42,012 nt of DNA from a virus. Both the position numbers and the translations under genes were made by a program. The notes beneath the pieces were generated by a model, which made no database searches, had not been told where the DNA came from, and saw nothing but the letters and a program-made list of their open reading frames with translations. Every line of letters starts with the position of its first letter. Position 1 is the stretch's first letter. Location of the stretch: positions 1 through 42,012 of the IMG/VR virus record IMGVR_UViG_3300034062_002801. One strand, given 5' to 3'. Of this stretch, positions 39,002-42,012 are shown piece by piece.

Positions 39002-39290
39002 GCAACGCAACAACACCCCGATCCTCTGCAACACTGCAACGTAGCCTATAGGCTTACGTTGCGTTGCGTTGCAGCTTGAGGATCTTCGCAACACGAGTGC
39101 AACGTCGTGTTGCAGTCCGTGTTGCACGTGTTGCACGCGCCAATTTCACAAGCAAAAACAACAACTTAGATGCTCCGTGCAATTTTCTGCACGTGTTGCA
39201 CTTGGCGTTGCACTCGTCTTTTCGTTTAGCAGTTGCTGTGACGTTGCAACGACCCCAAAAAACCCCTCGTGTTGCACTTGAACGCGCAAC
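39002..39290. repeat. Iteron-like GTTGC/GCAAC array, candidate origin
   Basis: In the 350-bp gene-free stretch 38982-39331 I count 19 copies of GTTGC (11) or GCAAC (8) within 289 bp, against less than one expected by chance. Several share a longer form CGTGTTGCAC (near 39106, 39118, 39127, 39192, 39268). There is a perfect CGTTGCAACG palindrome (39242-39251) and an AGCCTATAGGCT palindrome (39043-39054). A TAGCAGTTGCTG dyad (39227-39238) resembles the early operators. The adjacent primase-helicase supports an origin; a multi-site regulator target is the alternative. Confidence 0.65.
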
Positions 39291-39331
39291 AAACCGCACG
39301 TTCAGTGCTAAAGGGGCAAAGTTTTGCACGT

Positions 39332-39529
39332 TCACGCGGCACCACCGCCGTCGGTGTCGTGCTCGGGAAAATCAAAAAACTCGTGCAGGTCCGACCAGAT
39401 CGCCTCGTCGATGCAGTCCTTCACAAAGCCTGGCGCAGGCTCGTCGTCGTGCTTGTGCGCCCGATTCCAGCCCCGCTCGATGCCTGAGCTGATGCACTGC
39501 TCGAGCAGCGGTATGACCTTGGGTTTCAT
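39332..39529 (-). CDS. Small acidic protein, unknown
   Basis: 65 aa: MKPKVIPLLEQCISSGIERG, then WNRAHKHDDEP and EAIWSDLHEFFDFPEHD. Similar short proteins with a GxxRAHKH-type motif are common in phages of this kind. GAAAGGA precedes the ATG, 12 bp after the primase-helicase stop. Function unknown. Confidence 0.7.
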   Translation of the reverse strand: MKPKVIPLLEQCISSGIERGWNRAHKHDDEPAPGFVKDCIDEAIWSDLHEFFDFPEHDTDGGGAA

Positions 39530-39541
39530 GTTCGCGTCCTT

Positions 39542-41530
39542 TCAACACACCGATATGCAGCCGTCATCGCCCAGCCAGTAGGGCGCCTCATCGCCTTGCG
39601 TCAGCGCCTCCAGTGCCCGCCTGGCCCGTTGCTTGCGCGAGTCGCGCTTGCCATCGGCCGGCGGCTCCATGCGCTTGACGGCCTCGACCAGCACCGGACC
39701 CACCTCGATGCCCTCGGTCTGCGCCTGGGCCATCTCCTGGATCACCTCGTTGACGACCTTCTCGACCGGGCCGAGCTTCCTGGCCGGGCCTGCGCCCACC
39801 ACCGGCATCTGCGCCTCAATCACCACGCAGCTGGTGATGGGCTCGAGATCCTCGTCGACGTCGACCTGGATCACCTCGAGGTCAAAGCCCCACTCCAGGC
39901 CGTCCTCGCCGTCCTTGCTCTTGGTCAGGCGCAAGAAGCGCCCCGTCGTCTCGCGGCAGACCTCAATCTCGGCATCGGCCGCGGCGCGCAGGCCCGACCA
40001 GCCCCTGGCGCCCTTGGTCGCGTCCTTGCCGCTGTGGTGCACCAGCAGCACCATGGCGCCGGTGACCTCGTGGATGCGCTTGCAGTAGCCCAGCGCCTTG
40101 CCCACGTCCTCGCCGGCGTTCTCATTCGCGCCGGGCGTGGTCTGAGCAAAGGTGTCGATCACGATCAGGTCGGCGCCCCCGCTGGCACGGATGCCCTTGG
40201 CCACGTCGACCGCGTCCTGCTTCTCGAGCAGGTTGGGCGCGGCGTTGAGCACCGTCATCGGCACTGTCGAAAGATCGACACCGTTGTGCTTGGCGTAGGC
40301 GGCCAGGCGCTTGCGAAAACCGTCGGCGCCCTCGGCCGCGATGTAGGCGACGCGCCCCTGGCGGGTTCTCTTGCCGCGCCAGTCGACACCGCGGGCGATC
40401 GCCATGCCCATGTCGAGCACCGCAAAGGACTTGCCCGAGCCGCTGGCCCCGTAGACCACGCCCAGGCTGGCCTTGGGCAGCACGCCCTTGATGATCCAGG
40501 GCAGCGCCTTGGTGCTGCTGAAGGTGTGCACCGGCTCGAACGTGAACCGCTGGGGCTTGTCGGTGGCCTCCATTTCCTGGAGGCCATCCTCGACCAGCTC
40601 CTCGAACTCCTCGGCACTGGCCGGGCCGTTTAAGTTGATGCGCGCGCCGTGCTCGTTGGCGAGCTTGACCAGGCTGCGCCCGGTGACCTGGGCCCCGCCG
40701 CCCTTGCCAAAGCTGCGCCAGCGCTCCTCGTTGTACTCGCGGCTGGTGTACTTGGGGCTGCTGGTGCTCCACTCCTCCCAGAGCTCGAAGCCCTCGCCGC
40801 GGGTCTCGCAGTGGATGGCCATGCCGACCATGAGCCAGTCGTCGTAGTGCAGGTCCGTGGGCAGCGCCTTGAGACACTCCTCGAGCTGCGCCGTGCTCAA
40901 GCCCGCAGGCTCACCCGATGAGCCTGTCTCGAGCGGCTCCTGGCTGCGCGCAAAGCGCTCAGCGTGCAGCGCGAGCACCTCCTCAGGCAGCGGCGCCACG
41001 GCGTCGGTGTTGCCCAGCAGCTCCGTGATGTCGAGCGTGTTACCGGTGAACGTGACAAAGCCGCGCGTCGAAAAGCACTCCATGCCGAACTCGCCGCCGC
41101 GGATCGCTTTGCCGTTGCCCAAGTCGCCCTTGAAAAACACCCGGATGCCCTGGCCGGAGGGCGAGAACTCGGCGTAGGTCTCGCCGAGCAGCGCCTCAAC
41201 CTGGGGGTGGATCTTGCCGTCGGTGATGCAGTTGTCGAAGTCGAGCGCGCAGATCCCAAATTGGGAAAGCGCGGCAAAGCCGACGCCGTCATAGCCCCGG
41301 CGCGCGGCGGCGACCTTGGCGGCGTCGAAGGTCACGAGGTTGGCAATGTCTTTAGGTCCGCCTTGCTCACCGTGACGTTTGCCGCCGTTGGCGTAGTAGG
41401 GAATTTTGCGGGGCTTGCTGGCGCCGGGCACGGCCTCGAAGCGCCAGATCACCCAGGCGGGCAGATCACGAATGGCGGCGGGGGCCTCGACGTCTCGGAG
41501 GTGCGGGGTGATGCGGTGCACGTTACTCAT
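39542..41530 (-). CDS. Primase-helicase (PrimPol, PriCT, RepA-like ATPase)
   Basis: 662 aa from the ATG at 41530 with GGGGGG upstream; a GTG two codons earlier is possible. Residues 20-195 look like a PrimPol domain (GVGFAALSQFGICALDFDNC; FSPSGQGIRVFFKG). Residues 210-305 resemble a PriCT-2 linker (LEECLKALPTDLHYDDWLMV). Residues 320-560 are a RecA-fold helicase with Walker A GASGSGKS (K367), Walker B LIVIDTFAQ and LLVHHSGKDATKGARGWSGL. It should prime and unwind for the family A polymerase encoded on the opposite strand. Confidence 0.88.
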   Translation of the reverse strand: MSNVHRITPHLRDVEAPAAIRDLPAWVIWRFEAVPGASKPRKIPYYANGGKRHGEQGGPKDIANLVTFDAAKVAAARRGYDGVGFAALSQFGICALDFDNCITDGKIHPQVEALLGETYAEFSPSGQGIRVFFKGDLGNGKAIRGGEFGMECFSTRGFVTFTGNTLDITELLGNTDAVAPLPEEVLALHAERFARSQEPLETGSSGEPAGLSTAQLEECLKALPTDLHYDDWLMVGMAIHCETRGEGFELWEEWSTSSPKYTSREYNEERWRSFGKGGGAQVTGRSLVKLANEHGARINLNGPASAEEFEELVEDGLQEMEATDKPQRFTFEPVHTFSSTKALPWIIKGVLPKASLGVVYGASGSGKSFAVLDMGMAIARGVDWRGKRTRQGRVAYIAAEGADGFRKRLAAYAKHNGVDLSTVPMTVLNAAPNLLEKQDAVDVAKGIRASGGADLIVIDTFAQTTPGANENAGEDVGKALGYCKRIHEVTGAMVLLVHHSGKDATKGARGWSGLRAAADAEIEVCRETTGRFLRLTKSKDGEDGLEWGFDLEVIQVDVDEDLEPITSCVVIEAQMPVVGAGPARKLGPVEKVVNEVIQEMAQAQTEGIEVGPVLVEAVKRMEPPADGKRDSRKQRARRALEALTQGDEAPYWLGDDGCISVC

Positions 41531-41557
41531 GTACACCCCCCGAAGTGATAGGGGTCA

Positions 41558-41667
41558 TTGGCGACTTTCAAAAGGCGCCATGGGTGGGGGTTCCAGAAAA
41601 GTCGCCAAACCCACCCGCTGTCCACGGGCTGGAACCCCCACCCATGGCGGGACAGTTTCGGTTTGGC
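41558..41667. repeat. Overlapping inverted repeats upstream of the primase-helicase
   Basis: The gap 41531-41697 holds no supported gene. A perfect 21-bp inverted repeat joins 41576-41596 with 41629-41649 (32-nt loop). Overlapping it are an 11-bp repeat (41558-41568 with 41598-41608), an 8-bp repeat (41604-41611 with 41660-41667) and CTGTCC/GGACAG (41618-41623 with 41650-41655). These cannot all form at once, so alternative folds are possible. On the minus strand a TGCTAAAG element near 41678-41685 precedes it. It may be a leader RNA or a replication start structure. Confidence 0.7.
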
Positions 41668-41697
41668 TGGGGCAGACTTTAGCAGACCGTACAGCGG

Positions 41698-41871
41698 CTA
41701 TACCTGGCGGCCGTATTTGCGCAGAAACAGCCCGGTAAAAACCACCAGGCCGCGGGCCCGGGCGAGCTCGGTGTACTCGCAGATCCACTCGGTGCGCTCG
41801 CGACGCAGCAGCACCAGGACGTTGCCGCTGGGCAGCATCAGGCGCATGCCGATGTGCAATGTGTCAATCAT
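41698..41871 (-). CDS. Small beta-barrel-like protein, unknown
   Basis: 57 aa from the ATG at 41871, which overlaps the stop of the preceding gene by 8 nt. MIDTLHIGMRLMLPSGNVLV then EWICEYTELARARG and FTGLFLRKYGRQV look like an SH3/KOW-type barrel ending in a conserved KYGR tail seen in other phage small proteins. Function unknown. Confidence 0.65.
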   Translation of the reverse strand: MIDTLHIGMRLMLPSGNVLVLLRRERTEWICEYTELARARGLVVFTGLFLRKYGRQV

Positions 41872-41992
41872 CGTTGAGCCCCGCCTTGTAGTCATCGGCC
41901 GGGTCGTCGCGCGATGCGGCCATCAGCGCGGCCGTGATAAAGCCCAGCATGTAGAACGCCCAGCACAACAGCAGGACCTGCCACCAGCTCAC
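41864..41992 (-). CDS. 42-aa membrane protein across the circle junction
   Basis: GTG start at 41992 (same as base 107 in the left repeat copy), overlapping the Cro-like stop; the left copy at 1-107 is the truncated duplicate. Residues 1-26 form a hydrophobic helix (MSWWQVLLLCWAFYMLGF and on), followed by an acidic tail (SRDDPADDYKAGLNDD). Second gene of the leftward early operon. No family recognised. Confidence 0.65.
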   Translation of the reverse strand: MSWWQVLLLCWAFYMLGFITAALMAASRDDPADDYKAGLNDD

Positions 41993-42012
41993 AGCGTGAG
42001 CTCCAGCTGGCG
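41886..42012. repeat. Right copy of 127-bp terminal direct repeat
   Basis: Identical to bases 1-127. Joining the ends gives a 41885-bp circle in which the leftward early operon is continuous from the Cro-like gene to the primase-helicase. Confidence 0.95.

Noticed and set aside
39002-39290. CRISPR array
   Set aside because: Repeats are 5-10 bp, on both strands and unevenly spaced; no direct repeats of 24-37 bp with spacers and no cas genes.

Overview
The window is a complete, circularly assembled tailed-phage genome of podovirus type. Bases 1-127 are repeated exactly at 41886-42012, so the unique genome is 41885 bp. High GC, Ala/Arg-rich proteins and the structural gene set (Bbp16-like cement protein, Bbp19-like protein, T7-type portal, gp11/gp12/gp13-like tail and core proteins) resemble Bordetella phage BPP-1 and Burkholderia podoviruses. 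A betaproteobacterial, probably Burkholderiales, host is therefore likely. This is inference from remembered family resemblance; no search was run. No integrase, transposase, reverse transcriptase, RNA polymerase, tRNA or CRISPR array was recognised.

Layout. A divergent control region (433-501) separates a Cro-like gene (minus) from a short CI-like repressor (plus). The repressor is coupled to a 53-aa membrane protein, and that unit ends at an intrinsic terminator (1109-1135). A second plus-strand unit starts at about 1172. It carries small early proteins, a RecB-like (DUF2800) nuclease, an SSB (DUF2815), a family A DNA polymerase, a VRR-NUC nuclease, an SNF2 helicase, small zinc proteins and, behind its own promoter and operators, an HTH regulator (10238-10804). 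The leftward unit runs from Cro across the circle junction through small proteins to a primase-helicase (39542-41530). It continues into an array of GTTGC/GCAAC repeats (39002-39290), a candidate origin. Late genes follow leftward from 38724 to 10821: terminase, portal, scaffold, capsid, cement, tail, core and ejection proteins, tail spike, and the lysis cassette (holin, SAR endolysin, Rz/Rz1). The last two are a GNAT enzyme and an HTH-phosphoesterase fusion. The two transcription directions converge at about 10804-10821.

Regulation stands out. Six late units begin with the same promoter, TGTCCGTG (once TATCCGTG), then exactly 17 nt, then a TACCAT-like -10. Two of these sit directly behind an intrinsic terminator. 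Early promoters look different: they have -10 boxes such as TAAAAC or TACAAT overlapped by dyads related to TAGCAGnTGCTA. Several starts (Cro, CI, small terminase, Bbp19-like) lie where transcription should begin, which suggests leaderless mRNAs. Three non-coding stretches (1183-1287, 4565-4733, 41558-41667) have strong nested inverted repeats and may be undescribed structured RNAs or DNA sites.
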